From JAISGQ01 sp964500965 (lineage in GTDB: Bacteria; Bacillota; Clostridia; Oscillospirales; Acutalibacteraceae), in contig CAZCQZ010000003.1 in assembly GCA_964500965.1 (NCBI GenBank), forward strand, positions 1 through 64,000: a stretch of DNA of 64,000 nucleotides, in the 5' to 3' direction. The notes under the pieces are model-generated. The model saw nothing but the letters and a program-made list of their open reading frames with translations. It had not been told where the DNA came from and made no database searches. The translations under genes were made by a program, and so were the position numbers. Below, in pieces: positions 54,399 through 63,156 of the stretch. How positions within the stretch are numbered: position 1 is the stretch's first letter; every line of letters begins with the position of its first letter.

Positions 54399-54430
54399 TA
54401 TATTTTATATATACGGTTTGGAGGTGCTAT

Positions 54431-55135
54431 ATGGATTTTTTACAGCTTTTAACGCAGGCTTTCGGCAGTGTTGTTTATTTGCTTTTGGGTTTATCGGGGA
54501 ACGGCTCTTTTCCGCGCCGTCTGAGCAGTGCCGAGGAAAGCAGGTACATTGCTCTCATGCAACAGGGTGACGAAAATGCACGCAGCAAGCTGATTGAACA
54601 TAATCTCAGGCTCGTTGCGTACATAAACCGCAAATATTACTCACTTTCAAACGATATTGATGACCTGATTTCTATTGGCACTATCGGCCTTATCAAGGCT
54701 GTGGACACCTTTTCCCCCGACAAGGGAATACGGCTTTCCTCCTATGCCTCACGCTGTATTGAAAATGAAGTGCTGATGCATCTGCGTTCATCAAAAAAGA
54801 ACGCTTCAAACATTTCCATAAGCGAGCCTATCGAAACCGACAGGCAGGGCAACACCATCACAATGATTGACGTTATTGCCGACAGCACGGTGCTGGCTGA
54901 TGTCCTCGAAACCAAGCTCCAAAGCGAAAAGCTGAGAAAATGTCTTTCCGGGCTTTCCGACAGCCGCTGCCGCGAAATAATTATACGCCGTTACGGTCTT
55001 GACGGCAGCGAATCCCTAACCCAAAAGGAGCTTGCAGACAAATTCAACATATCCCGTTCTTATGTTTCAAGACTCGAAAAGAAAGCTCTGACAGAGCTTG
55101 CGGACATGATGAACCGGAACGATGAAAAAATTTAA
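54431..55135 (+). CDS. sigK: RNA polymerase sporulation sigma factor SigK
   Basis: 234 residues, uninterrupted (no skin element). A short hydrophobic pro-sequence-like N-terminus (MDFLQLLTQAFGSVVYLLLGL) precedes the sigma-70 regions: region 2 with LIEHNLRLVAYINRKYYSLSNDIDDLISIGTIGLIKAVDTF, region 4 with LTQKELADKFNISRSYVSRLEKKAL. The hydrophobic leader fits pro-SigK, processed by SpoIVFB in Bacillus. ATG after GGAGG. Late mother-cell sigma factor. Confidence 0.93.
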   Translation: MDFLQLLTQAFGSVVYLLLGLSGNGSFPRRLSSAEESRYIALMQQGDENARSKLIEHNLRLVAYINRKYYSLSNDIDDLISIGTIGLIKAVDTFSPDKGIRLSSYASRCIENEVLMHLRSSKKNASNISISEPIETDRQGNTITMIDVIADSTVLADVLETKLQSEKLRKCLSGLSDSRCREIIIRRYGLDGSESLTQKELADKFNISRSYVSRLEKKALTELADMMNRNDEKI

Positions 55136-55144
55136 ATATTTCTG

Positions 55145-55173
55145 TTGACAGCGTAACAATGTTATGCTAGTAT
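55145..55173 (+). promoter_or_regulatory. Promoter of the yhbD-bactofilin unit
   Basis: TTGACA and TAGTAT are separated by 17 bp, with TGC just before the -10 (extended). The spacer and the initial transcribed region each hold a palindrome. Confidence 0.8.
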
Positions 55174-55193
55174 ATGTGCGTAACATTGTTACG
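55152..55193. promoter_or_regulatory. Paired palindromic operators TAACA-N-TGTTA
   Basis: Site 1 is CGTAACAATGTTATG (55152-55166), inside the -35/-10 spacer. Site 2 is CGTAACATTGTTACG (55179-55193), a perfect palindrome at the transcription start. Centres are 27 bp apart. A bound dimer at either site would block RNA polymerase, which fits autoregulation by the next gene's HTH protein or a nearby regulator. Confidence 0.8.
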
Positions 55194-55207
55194 AAAGGAG
55201 GTCAACA

Positions 55208-55600
55208 GTGAGCAACGACAGTCTGATTTCAAAAAAAGAACTGCTTCTGAGGTACAACATTTCTTACGGAGCTTTATACCGCTGGAAGCGGAAGGGACTT
55301 ATTCCCGATGACTGGTTTATCAAAAAATCCACATCGACAGGACAGGAAACCTTTTTCCCGGAAAAGCTTGTATGCGAAAGAATCGAAATGATTCTGGGTA
55401 TGAAAGAGGAAATACAGCTTGATGAGCTGGCAAGACGGCTTTCGGGCGAAGATAAAAAGAACGAGCTTATCATTTTGGACACCGAATTCGGCAAAAAATC
55501 ATTCAGGCTTTGCGATGTCAAAGCTATCTCCATTTGCGGAGATAACGGAAACGGTCGTGACATCACCGACGATATTAAAGAAATGCTTAAAAATCTGTAA
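55208..55600 (+). CDS. yhbD: YhbD-like (DUF4004) regulator
   Basis: 130 residues, GTG start after AAAGGAGG. The N-terminal part (SKKELLLRYNISYGALYRWKRKGLIPDDWF) is a MerR-like winged helix, followed by a DUF4004-type segment. In Bacillus subtilis yhbD precedes the bactofilin genes yhbE and yhbF; the same order is seen here. Probably a DNA-binding regulator of its own operon, given the operators just upstream. Confidence 0.85.
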   Translation: MSNDSLISKKELLLRYNISYGALYRWKRKGLIPDDWFIKKSTSTGQETFFPEKLVCERIEMILGMKEEIQLDELARRLSGEDKKNELIILDTEFGKKSFRLCDVKAISICGDNGNGRDITDDIKEMLKNL

Positions 55601-55624
55601 AGTTTTGAAAAGGAAGGTAATTTT

Positions 55625-56347
55625 ATGCATATTTCAGGAAGCGGTCATATTCCCTCCGGAGAGTTTAACGAGGGTATCAGCATAAGCGGTAGCGGCAAAA
55701 TCAACGGAAATATCCGCTGTACATCACTTTCATGTTCCGGTGCGGCGAAAAGTGCCGGGGACATTTTCTGTACCGGCATGGCAAAGGTATCCGGTGCGGT
55801 AAGATTTGACAAGTCATTACACGCCGAAGATATTCGCGTCAGCGGCTCAATTCACATTGGTGAAAACTGTACTGCCGACAATAGCATACACCTTTCCGGC
55901 AGTGTAAAATGCGATGGTAATATTAAATGCACCACGCTGCATTCTTCGGGATTCTTGCAAGTCTCCGGCGGAATTGAGGCGGAAAATGTTGAAATCTCCG
56001 GTAGCGTTAATTGCGCCGGTCTGCTCAACGCAGAAAAAATTGAAATCACCATCAACGATACACCTTTAGACATCGGCAGTATCGGCGGCAGTGACATAAA
56101 AATCCATATGCACAATCCGGCACGGGTAAAGCGTTTGCCCCTGTTTTCAAAGCTGGTCGCAGGAAACGGACTTACGGTGCGTGAATCTATCGAGGGCGAC
56201 GTTATCGCTTTGGAAGGCGTTACAGCTCCGCTGGTAACCGGCAGAATCGTTGCAATCGGTGCCGGCTGTAATATTGACACGGTACAGTACAGCGAAGATA
56301 TTGAGATAAGTCCCGATGCAAAAGTCGCAAAATGCGAAAAGATTTAG
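55625..56347 (+). CDS. Bactofilin-like polymer-forming cytoskeletal protein (YhbE/YhbF type)
   Basis: 240 residues. Many short beta-solenoid repeats with HISGSGHIP, ISISGSGKINGNI, IRVSGSIHIGENC and LSGSVKCDGNI, the right-handed beta-helix pattern of bactofilins (DUF583), followed by a C-terminal part ending in VIALEGVTAPLVTGRIVAIGAGCNIDTV. It likely polymerises into filaments. In Bacillus YhbE/YhbF support motility. AAGGAAGG lies upstream of the ATG. Confidence 0.88.
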   Translation: MHISGSGHIPSGEFNEGISISGSGKINGNIRCTSLSCSGAAKSAGDIFCTGMAKVSGAVRFDKSLHAEDIRVSGSIHIGENCTADNSIHLSGSVKCDGNIKCTTLHSSGFLQVSGGIEAENVEISGSVNCAGLLNAEKIEITINDTPLDIGSIGGSDIKIHMHNPARVKRLPLFSKLVAGNGLTVRESIEGDVIALEGVTAPLVTGRIVAIGAGCNIDTVQYSEDIEISPDAKVAKCEKI

Positions 56348-56394
56348 CACTACATAAAAACGGCTTGCCGATATGACGGCGAAAAGCAAAAGCT

Positions 56395-56450
56395 GCCGAA
56401 ATTTGCTCGTAAAAAGGCTTCACTTTTTGTTAGCAAATTTCGGCAATTCT
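56395..56450 (+). terminator. Hairpin after the bactofilin gene
   Basis: A 13-bp inverted repeat GCCGAAATTTGCT / AGCAAATTTCGGC encloses a second small stem and is followed by AATTCTATTTTA. The tail is only weakly T-rich. Confidence 0.5.
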
Positions 56451-56536
56451 ATTTTAAATTTATCAAGACTATGCTAAAATATGTATAAGTAAAATGTTGA
56501 AAAGATAATTTTTAACGGACAACGGGAGAAAATACT

Positions 56537-57236
56537 ATGATAATTAACTGCGTATGGGAGCATAACGGAAACGACACTCTGCTTTATGCTGTGGATTTTA
56601 CCGGTGCATACACCCGTGGCGAATCACTTGAAATAGCAAAGACAAAGATGACGCAGGAAATAGCCTCCTATTGCAAATGGCTGGGAACTGACACAAGGGT
56701 AAAAGCCGAAATCGTAATTGTCGAAGAAAAATGTTCCCGGCTTGCTGTTTGCGATGCAGATTCCGATGTGCTTTTTGAAAACGAAAAAGTACCGCTGACA
56801 ATAGATGAATACGAAAAACTGAAAAGTCTTGCATTGAAATCTGCAAAGGATTTTCTTTTGCTGTACGAATCTGTTCCCGACAAAAACGCTTTTGCCGCAC
56901 CGCAGCGCAAGACCTTTTACGGACAAGCTCCCCACACGGCGAATGAAATGTATGAACACACAAAAAACGTAAACAATTATTATTTTTCGGAGATAAATGT
57001 TGATACCGATAATAACGGCAATATATGAATGTCGCAAACGTGGATTTGAAACGCTTGAATCTATGCCCGATTTTCTTCAAAACGCCGTCATTGCAGGCAG
57101 CTATGGTGAGGACCGGTCACTGCGCAAGGTACTGCGCCGCTTTATCTGGCATGACCGAATCCACGCAAAAGCCATGTATCGACTGACTGTAAAGCTGTTT
57201 GGAACAGAGAATGCGGTAAATCCGTTTTGCTTTTGA
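56537..57236 (+). pseudogene. Frameshifted DinB-like protein gene
   Basis: Two consecutive frames read as one protein. Frame one (56537-57028, start after GGGAG) encodes about 163 residues with a HicB-like N-terminus and ends NVDTDNNGNI. The second frame continues directly as ECRKRGFETLESMPDF and ends with SLRKVLRRFIWHDRIHAKAMYRL, a DinB/DUF664-like HxxxH helix. The break falls in an ATATAT run near 57020; one base less would join them. Either a real loss of function or an assembly error. Function of the family in this form is not known to me. Confidence 0.7.
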
Positions 57237-57249
57237 TTGGAGTATAGCT

Positions 57250-57819
57250 ATGAAGATTGAATACGAAGACGTCATCCTCAGAGATATGATTGAATCCGAC
57301 ATTGAAGACTATGTACGCTGGTTTACCGCCGAAACCGAGTGGTCGGAAACCGATGCACCGTGGGAGCCTATTGAATCGGACGAAGAAACAGAGCGTACAT
57401 TCTGGCGCGAATACTATGAGTCCGTGAAAGAACTCCCCGACGATGTTCGCCGTCCAAAATTTGAGATTGAATGGAACGACAGACACATCGGCTGGGTATG
57501 CTCCTATCCCATTGACGAAAATTACGAATGGATTGGCGAGCTCAAAGACGGTCAGACAGTCTATCTTGCCATTGGCATTGACATTTGCGAACACACTGTT
57601 TGGGGTAACGGTATCGGCACAAACGCCCTGCGTGCTTTTATTAACTACTGCTTTGAAAAGGGTGTGGACGAGCTTTACACACAAACCTGGTCGGGCAATG
57701 TCCGTATGCTCCGCTGTGCCGAAAAGCTCGGCTTCGTGGAGTGTAACCGTAACATCGGCACACGAGAGATTAACGACCAGAAATATGACGGATTGACATT
57801 CAGATTGAAGCGATTTTAA
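57250..57819 (+). CDS. GNAT family N-acetyltransferase
   Basis: 189 residues. GNAT fold, of the RimJ/RimL or aminoglycoside-acetyltransferase-like branch: VILRDMIESDIEDYVRWF, IGIDICEHTVWGNGIGTNALRAFINYCF with the acetyl-CoA-binding Q/RxxGxG-like GNGIG, and NVRMLRCAEKLGFVE. The acceptor cannot be predicted. GGAG is upstream of the ATG. It lies 13 bp after the frameshifted gene. Confidence 0.9.
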   Translation: MKIEYEDVILRDMIESDIEDYVRWFTAETEWSETDAPWEPIESDEETERTFWREYYESVKELPDDVRRPKFEIEWNDRHIGWVCSYPIDENYEWIGELKDGQTVYLAIGIDICEHTVWGNGIGTNALRAFINYCFEKGVDELYTQTWSGNVRMLRCAEKLGFVECNRNIGTREINDQKYDGLTFRLKRF

Positions 57820-58051
57820 GTGAACCGTACTTCAAGTACATCGGAAGATATTTTTGTATACACGGCTTGATTTATCGGTATTGTACAGAGAGTATGTTGC
57901 ATTTTTCAAAGAGAAAGTTGCTGTAAAAATTTTCCGCTTTTGCCGTGTACGATAAGACAGTAATTTGCAACCCCGTGCTGAAGGTTGCAAAGCGGTACTG
58001 AGTATACGCCATTAGATTAAAAACTATACTTCAAAGACGGAGGACACATTC
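57820..58051. other. Intergenic stretch with inverted repeats
   Basis: There is no gene here. It holds a 9-bp inverted repeat TTTGCAACC / GGTTGCAAA (57964-57991) and an ACACGGC / GCCGTGT pair. The meaning is not clear; it could be an RNA or a scar. Confidence 0.5.
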
Positions 58052-58576
58052 ATGATTATATGGATCAGCGGTGCGTATGGAGTGGGAAAATCCACACTTG
58101 CAGAAGCGATGGCGGCACAAATGGAAAACGCACTGATTTTTGATGCAGAGGAAGTGGGCAATGCGGTTCGGGGAAATTACCCCAATTGTCCCTATGGTTA
58201 TATTTTTGAGGATTATCCCTTATGGGCAGAGTTTTGCTATCTTCTTCTGAAAGACATCCATACGAAATTCCAAAAGGATATTCTTGTTCCTATGACGCTA
58301 CTCAGGAAAGAATCCTATCAGATCATTCAAAGGCTAAAAAATGATAATATCCAAACTGAATTGATTATTCTTGAAGCAGATCATAAGACCCTCCACGACC
58401 GTATTCTGAGCCGTGGAGAAGAGGAAGGCTGCTGGTGTATGGAGAATATCGACTTGGCTATCGCCGGTACTGCCTCTTTGCCCGGCATACATATTTCTAC
58501 CGATAATGTATCCGTCGAAGATTTGGTAAGGCTTGTTTTTGCAAAATTCGGTATTAACTGTAAACGGCAAGACTGA
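58052..58576 (+). CDS. Small P-loop NTPase, TmrB/kinase-like
   Basis: 174 residues. Walker A in WISGAYGVGKSTLAEAM, a LIFDAEEVG segment and an adenylate-kinase-like lid region with HDRILSRGEEEG. Similar to TmrB (tunicamycin resistance) and shikimate-kinase-like proteins. The substrate is unknown. GGAGG lies 8 nt before the ATG. It sits in an island of orphan genes. Confidence 0.82.
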   Translation: MIIWISGAYGVGKSTLAEAMAAQMENALIFDAEEVGNAVRGNYPNCPYGYIFEDYPLWAEFCYLLLKDIHTKFQKDILVPMTLLRKESYQIIQRLKNDNIQTELIILEADHKTLHDRILSRGEEEGCWCMENIDLAIAGTASLPGIHISTDNVSVEDLVRLVFAKFGINCKRQD

Positions 58577-58642
58577 AAATCCATACTTGAGAAGATAGAA
58601 TATGAATTATATTACAATTTATAATAGCAAATTATATCTCAA

Positions 58643-58692
58643 AAAGGACTACAAGATTACCTTTTCGGTATTCTTATAGTCCTTGCTTTTTA
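58643..58692. terminator. Terminator between the NTPase and citrate synthase genes
   Basis: An 18-bp stem with two imperfect pairs (AAGGACTACAAGATTACC / GGTATTCTTATAGTCCTT) is flanked by A5 on the left and GCTTTTT on the right. Usable from both sides. Confidence 0.85.
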
Positions 58693-58716
58693 GAACTGTT
58701 TTTACAGCCCCTCTTT

Positions 58717-60090
58717 TTATCTTTCATTCATCGGAATGTATTCTCTGCGTTCTGCGATATTCATATATGCCGGGCGGATTATCTTGCCGACGTTGATGTT
58801 TTCCTCAATAAGGTGTGCGCTCCAGCCTGCGATTCTTGCTATGGCAAAAATCGGAGTGTAAAGCTCCAGCGGAAGATTGAGCATCTTATAAACAAAGCCG
58901 CTGTAAAAGTCAATATTTGCGCTGACACCCTTGTAGGTCTTTCTTTTCTTCCCTATCACCTGCGGTGCTATACGCTCAACAATTGAATACATTTTATATT
59001 CATTTTCAAAGCCCTTTTCTTCCGCAAGGCTCTTAACAAAGCTTCTGAATACTCGTGCTCTGGGGTCGGAAAGCGAATAAATAGCGTGACCCATTCCGTA
59101 GATAAGTCCGGTTTTATCGAAAGCTTTTTTCTCAAGAATATTTTCAAGATATTGGGTTATCTGTTCTTCGTCTGTCCAGTCGTCAAGGGTATTCATCATA
59201 TCGTCAAACATCTGCACAACCTTGATGTTTGCACCGCCGTGCCGCGGTCCTTTAAGCGAACCCAGTGCCGCGGCAATGACCGAATAGGTGTCAGTACCCG
59301 ACGAAGCAACAACGTGGGTGGTAAATGTAGAGTTATTACCACCGCCGTGCTCTGCATGAAGCACCAGTGCAAGGTCAAGTATTCTGGCTTCAAGCTCTGT
59401 GTAGCTGCTGTCCGGTCTGAGCATATATAATATATTTTCCGCCGTGGAAAGCTCCGGACGCGGAGTGTGAATAAAAAGACTACCGTTATTGTGGTAATGC
59501 TCGTAAGCCTGATAGCCGTACACGGAAAGCAGCGGAAACAGCGCAATTAGCTGTAGGCACTGGCGAATAACATTTGGCAATGAGGTATCGTTTGCATTGC
59601 CGTCATAGGAATACAGCGTAAGAACGCTTCTTGCAAGAGCGTTCATCATATCAAAGCTGGGAGCTTTCATAATAATATCACGCACAAAGCTTGTGGGCAG
59701 ACTTCTGTATCCTGCAATAACAGCGCAAAATTCCTGAAGCTGCTCGTAATTCGGCAGCTCACCGAAAAGCAAAAGGTACGCCGTTTCCTCAAACCCAAAG
59801 CGTTTATCCTCAAGGAATCCTCTTGTAAGCTGGTTAATGTCATAACCACGGTAAAAAAGCTGACCGTCACAGGGGATTCTCTCCCCGTTTTCTTCTTTCA
59901 TCGACTGTATTTCGGAGATTTCCGTAAGACCTGTAAGAACACCTCTGCCGTCAAGGTCGCGCAGTCCGCGTTTGACTTCATATTTACTGTAAAGAGAGGT
60001 ATCAATAGAGCTGCTCTTTACACATTTTTCCGAATAACGCTCTATGGTCGGCGTTATTTTCGTAAACTCTGTGCTGTTGTTCAAAATCAT
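58717..60090 (-). CDS. gltA: Citrate synthase
   Basis: 457 residues, the long citrate/2-methylcitrate synthase type. Catalytic residues: His in VLHAEHGGGNNSTF, His in IYGMGHAIYSLSDPRA and Asp in SANIDFYSGFVYKML. RHGGANIKV is also present. It condenses acetyl-CoA and oxaloacetate, feeding glutamate synthesis in anaerobes. It starts 11 bp after the marR stop, so the two are co-transcribed. Confidence 0.95.
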   Translation of the reverse strand: MILNNSTEFTKITPTIERYSEKCVKSSSIDTSLYSKYEVKRGLRDLDGRGVLTGLTEISEIQSMKEENGERIPCDGQLFYRGYDINQLTRGFLEDKRFGFEETAYLLLFGELPNYEQLQEFCAVIAGYRSLPTSFVRDIIMKAPSFDMMNALARSVLTLYSYDGNANDTSLPNVIRQCLQLIALFPLLSVYGYQAYEHYHNNGSLFIHTPRPELSTAENILYMLRPDSSYTELEARILDLALVLHAEHGGGNNSTFTTHVVASSGTDTYSVIAAALGSLKGPRHGGANIKVVQMFDDMMNTLDDWTDEEQITQYLENILEKKAFDKTGLIYGMGHAIYSLSDPRARVFRSFVKSLAEEKGFENEYKMYSIVERIAPQVIGKKRKTYKGVSANIDFYSGFVYKMLNLPLELYTPIFAIARIAGWSAHLIEENINVGKIIRPAYMNIAERREYIPMNER

Positions 60091-60101
60091 AATTCCATCT
60101 C

Positions 60102-60554
60102 CTATTCATCAGTTGGCGAAAGTTTATGCATCACCTTGTTTATCGTTCGTATTGCGCTTTCAAGCTCGTCGATTTCTTCATCGCTCAGCTTTTCAAAAGC
60201 TTTTTTCACATATTCGGAAAAGCATTTTCGTCTGGCTTTGATGTAGTCAACAGTGTCCTCCGACAGCTCCGATAATATAATTCGCCTGTCATTCACGTCG
60301 TGATGTCTGCTGATATGCCCCTGAGTTGCCAGCTTGCCGATTATCTTTGTCATTTGTTGCTTTGTTACATGCAACGAATCCGCAAGTTCGGTCATTGTAA
60401 GCGGTCCGTCCATTGCCAGCTTGCACATTGTATACATCTGAAGCACCGAAAATTCATCTCTGAAACGTTCTTCAAAAGGTCTTGAAAAATGCTCCGAAAC
60501 GAGAATAAGCATATCCGCAATTTCTTCACTTACTTGCGCCGGAAACTCCGTCAT
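60102..60554 (-). CDS. MarR family transcriptional regulator
   Basis: 150 residues. Winged HTH: LTMTELADSLHVTKQQMTKIIGKLATQGHISRHHDVNDRRIILSEL is the classical MarR core. In front of gltA in one operon, so it may control citrate synthase. TTTTGTTTA occurs twice upstream (60582-60590 and 60642-60650), a possible binding element. GGAGG is upstream of the ATG. Confidence 0.93.
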   Translation of the reverse strand: MTEFPAQVSEEIADMLILVSEHFSRPFEERFRDEFSVLQMYTMCKLAMDGPLTMTELADSLHVTKQQMTKIIGKLATQGHISRHHDVNDRRIILSELSEDTVDYIKARRKCFSEYVKKAFEKLSDEEIDELESAIRTINKVMHKLSPTDE

Positions 60555-60596
60555 GATACCGCCTCCGCAGAATTGGTAAGCTTTTGTTTACTATTT

Positions 60597-60625
60597 ATTA
60601 TAGTCATTTTTGATTCTTCAGTCAA
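60597..60625 (-). promoter_or_regulatory. Promoter of marR-gltA
   Basis: On the minus strand TTGACT and TATAAT are separated by 17 bp, about 45 bp upstream of marR. Confidence 0.75.
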
Positions 60626-60678
60626 TTAAAATTTGTGAATTTTTGTTTAACGTTATCGCAGGATTCTGTATATTATTA

Positions 60679-60707
60679 TTGCAAATTATATTCAGATTTG
60701 ATATACT
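60679..60707 (+). promoter_or_regulatory. Promoter of the alpha/beta hydrolase
   Basis: TTGCAA and TATACT are separated by 17 bp, giving a very short leader (about 12 nt). Confidence 0.6.
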
Positions 60708-60725
60708 GTACCTGAGGTGAACTCG

Positions 60726-61574
60726 ATGAAGTATAATGTTTCAATATCCGGCGACAATCTTGAATGGCTTTACTCTCCTGATTGGGAATATCACAACTAC
60801 GGCATATGCAAGAGACATCTGCAAATGATTATCCCCTATCGCCAACACTGGAACAACAACGAATCATTTCCTCTGATTTTATACATTCCCGGTTCTGCAT
60901 GGCTGAAGCAGGAAATGTACAACGATATTCCGAAGCTCGTAAAACTTGCGGAAAAGGGATTTGCTATCGCCGCAATGGAATATCGCGAAGCAACTATTGC
61001 AAAATTTCCGGCGCAGGTCGATGATGTCATCAACGCGGTGAACTTTTTGAGCCAAAAAGCAGCAGAGCTTCACATTGATATGACCAACTTTTTTCTTATG
61101 GGAAATTCCTCCGGTGGTCATATTGCCATGATGTCAATGCTTCTTGATGCTAACACTCTGTGTAAGCCGCTTCCGAGTATACGCGGTGTTATTTGTGAAT
61201 GCGGCTCAACTGACATCGGAATTTGTGCAGCATCTCCCCTCCCTCCATGGATGAGCAAGCGCCCTACCGAAATCTTGCTCGGTGTTGACAGCATCGAAGA
61301 TAACCAATCGACTGCTATGAAAGCATCATGTGATATGTACATAACCGAAGGCGTTCAGCTTCCTCCCGTTCTGCTTCTACACAGTGACTGCGACCCGATT
61401 GTTTCCGTTGAAAATAGCCGCAAGCTGTACAATAAGCTTGTCGCAACCGGTCATGACGTTACATACTATGAGTTGCAGGACAGTCATGCACACTGTGGTT
61501 CTATATACTTCAGTGACCCTGTTTTGGACATTGTTACTCAATTTCTCAAATCAAATACCGATGCTAATATTTGA
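60726..61574 (+). CDS. Alpha/beta hydrolase, esterase/lipase-like
   Basis: About 282 residues. Oxyanion region YIPGSAW, nucleophile Ser in MGNSSGGHIAM (GxSxG-like), Asp in HSDCDPIVSVEN and His in DSHAHCGS. The closest known type is BD-FAE-like or HSL-like acyl esterases, which remove acetyl or other acyl groups from sugars or lipids. There is no signal peptide, so it is cytosolic. The ATG follows GAGGTG; an in-frame GTG 9 bases earlier is too near the site. Confidence 0.88.
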   Translation: MKYNVSISGDNLEWLYSPDWEYHNYGICKRHLQMIIPYRQHWNNNESFPLILYIPGSAWLKQEMYNDIPKLVKLAEKGFAIAAMEYREATIAKFPAQVDDVINAVNFLSQKAAELHIDMTNFFLMGNSSGGHIAMMSMLLDANTLCKPLPSIRGVICECGSTDIGICAASPLPPWMSKRPTEILLGVDSIEDNQSTAMKASCDMYITEGVQLPPVLLLHSDCDPIVSVENSRKLYNKLVATGHDVTYYELQDSHAHCGSIYFSDPVLDIVTQFLKSNTDANI

Positions 61575-61589
61575 TATTATACGCGAAAA

Positions 61590-61624
61590 TAAAGCACTCA
61601 CATTTTACAATGTGAGTGCTTTAC
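61590..61624. terminator. Terminator between the hydrolase and rplQ
   Basis: A 12-bp stem AAAGCACTCACA / TGTGAGTGCTTT with an 8-nt loop. The plus strand continues TTTACTGTT and the minus strand TTTATTTTC. It ends the alpha operon. Confidence 0.85.
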
Positions 61625-61643
61625 TGTTATGGTAAATTAAGTA

Positions 61644-61985
61644 TTAAACCAGCTCGATAATGCACATCTCGGCTGCATCACCGCGACGAGGACCGGTCTT
61701 AATGATGCGGGTGTAACCGCCATTACGTCCTTCGTACTTGGGAGCAATCTCATCAAACAGCTTCTTTACGACATCTTCCTTAGTGATGAAAGCCATCGCA
61801 TTTCTCTTGTTTGCGAGGTTATTCTCCTTTGCAACAGTGATGAGGCGCTCTGTAAGTGCTCTTACTTCCTTTGCTCTGGTAACAGTAGTCTCTATCTTGC
61901 CGTTTTCAAGCAGATAAGTAACCATTCCTCTGAGCATGGAAATTCTGTGAGAAGAAGCTCTGCCGAGCTTTCTTGTTCCGGGCAT
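61644..61985 (-). CDS. rplQ: 50S ribosomal protein L17
   Basis: 113 residues starting [14 protein letters not shown], the standard N-terminus; AAAGGAG precedes it. [24 protein letters not shown] and [24 protein letters not shown] are standard. Last gene of the rpsK-rpsD-rpoA-rplQ run. An in-frame start 9 nt upstream lacks a site. Confidence 0.98.
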   Translation of the reverse strand: MPGTRKLGRASSHRISMLRGMVTYLLENGKIETTVTRAKEVRALTERLITVAKENNLANKRNAMAFITKEDVVKKLFDEIAPKYEGRNGGYTRIIKTGPRRGDAAEMCIIELV

Positions 61986-62064
61986 CGTATTCACTCCTTT
62001 TGGGTGTTATCATGTTAATGGTCATGACTGCGGCATTACTCTGCCGAGTACAGACCCGTCAAAT

Positions 62065-63018
62065 TCATTCGTCCTCTTTTCTCAGGGAATAGCCCAGGGA
62101 ATTAAGCTTGCCCAGGACTTCCTCAAGAGATTTGCGTCCGAGGTTACGAACCTTCATCATATCCTCTTCGGTCTTGCTGATGAGATCCTCAACTGTGTTG
62201 ATACCTGCACGCTTGAGGCAGTTAAATGAACGAACACTGAGGTCAAGTTCTTCAATTGTCATCTGAAGCACTTTTTCACTGCCGGTTGAAGCAGATTCGA
62301 CCATGATTTCAGTACCGACAACGTTTTCGGACAAATCCACAAAGAGATTCAGGTGCTCGGTAAGTACCTTTGCTCCCAGTGAAACTGCCTCCTGTGCATT
62401 AATGGTACCGTTGGTCCAGACCTCTAAGGTAAGCTTGTCAAGATCGGTTACATTACCTACGCGGGTATTTTCAACGCGGTAATTTACCTTGGTGACAGGT
62501 GCATAGATTGAGTCAACTGCCAGAGTATCGACAACGTTCTGAGGGAACATCGCCTTATTACGCTCTGCGGAGACATAACCTCTGCCTGTGTCAATGGTAA
62601 TCTCCATGACAAACTTAGCTCCCTGTGCCAGGGTGCATATATGCATATCGGGGTTGAGTATCTCTACCTCGCTGTCGCATACGATGTCCTTTGCGGTTAT
62701 TACTCTCTCGCCTTCGGCTTCAATCATAAGCTTTTTCGGACCTGCGCCGAGCAGCTTTGCCGTAAGCCCTTTAATGTTGAGGATAATTTCCGCAACGTCT
62801 TCTTTTACACCGGGAATGGTGGAAAACTCGTGACGAACACCGTCTATCTTTATGCTGGTTACTGCTACGCCCTCAAGTGATGAAAGCAGTACGCGGCGAA
62901 GCGAGTTGCCGAGAGTCGTACCATAGCCCTTTTCAAGCGGTTCAACAACGAAACGTCCGTAGGTACCGTCCGCTGCAAGCTCAGCTATTTCGATAATGGG
63001 CTTCTCAATCTCAATCAT
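62065..63018 (-). CDS. rpoA: DNA-directed RNA polymerase subunit alpha
   Basis: 317 residues. N-terminal assembly domain (about 1-230) with [26 protein letters not shown] and a C-terminal domain (about 250-317) with [40 protein letters not shown], which binds UP elements and activators. Standard place after rpsD. Confidence 0.98.
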   Translation of the reverse strand: MIEIEKPIIEIAELAADGTYGRFVVEPLEKGYGTTLGNSLRRVLLSSLEGVAVTSIKIDGVRHEFSTIPGVKEDVAEIILNIKGLTAKLLGAGPKKLMIEAEGERVITAKDIVCDSEVEILNPDMHICTLAQGAKFVMEITIDTGRGYVSAERNKAMFPQNVVDTLAVDSIYAPVTKVNYRVENTRVGNVTDLDKLTLEVWTNGTINAQEAVSLGAKVLTEHLNLFVDLSENVVGTEIMVESASTGSEKVLQMTIEELDLSVRSFNCLKRAGINTVEDLISKTEEDMMKVRNLGRKSLEEVLGKLNSLGYSLRKEDE

Positions 63019-63156
63019 TAAAACCCCTCCTTGTCGTTATTATAGCACAATGTCATGTGGAAAAATGACATCTCTTGTGTAACCTCCGATAATTCTTTAT
63101 TATTGTTTTCATGCAGCAAATGCTGCATGAAAACATATATTGGGGAAAACGGTTGA

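Noticed and set aside
54431..55135. Skin-type insertion splitting sigK
   Set aside because: The sigK frame is complete, with regions 2 and 4 present. There is no recombinase nearby.
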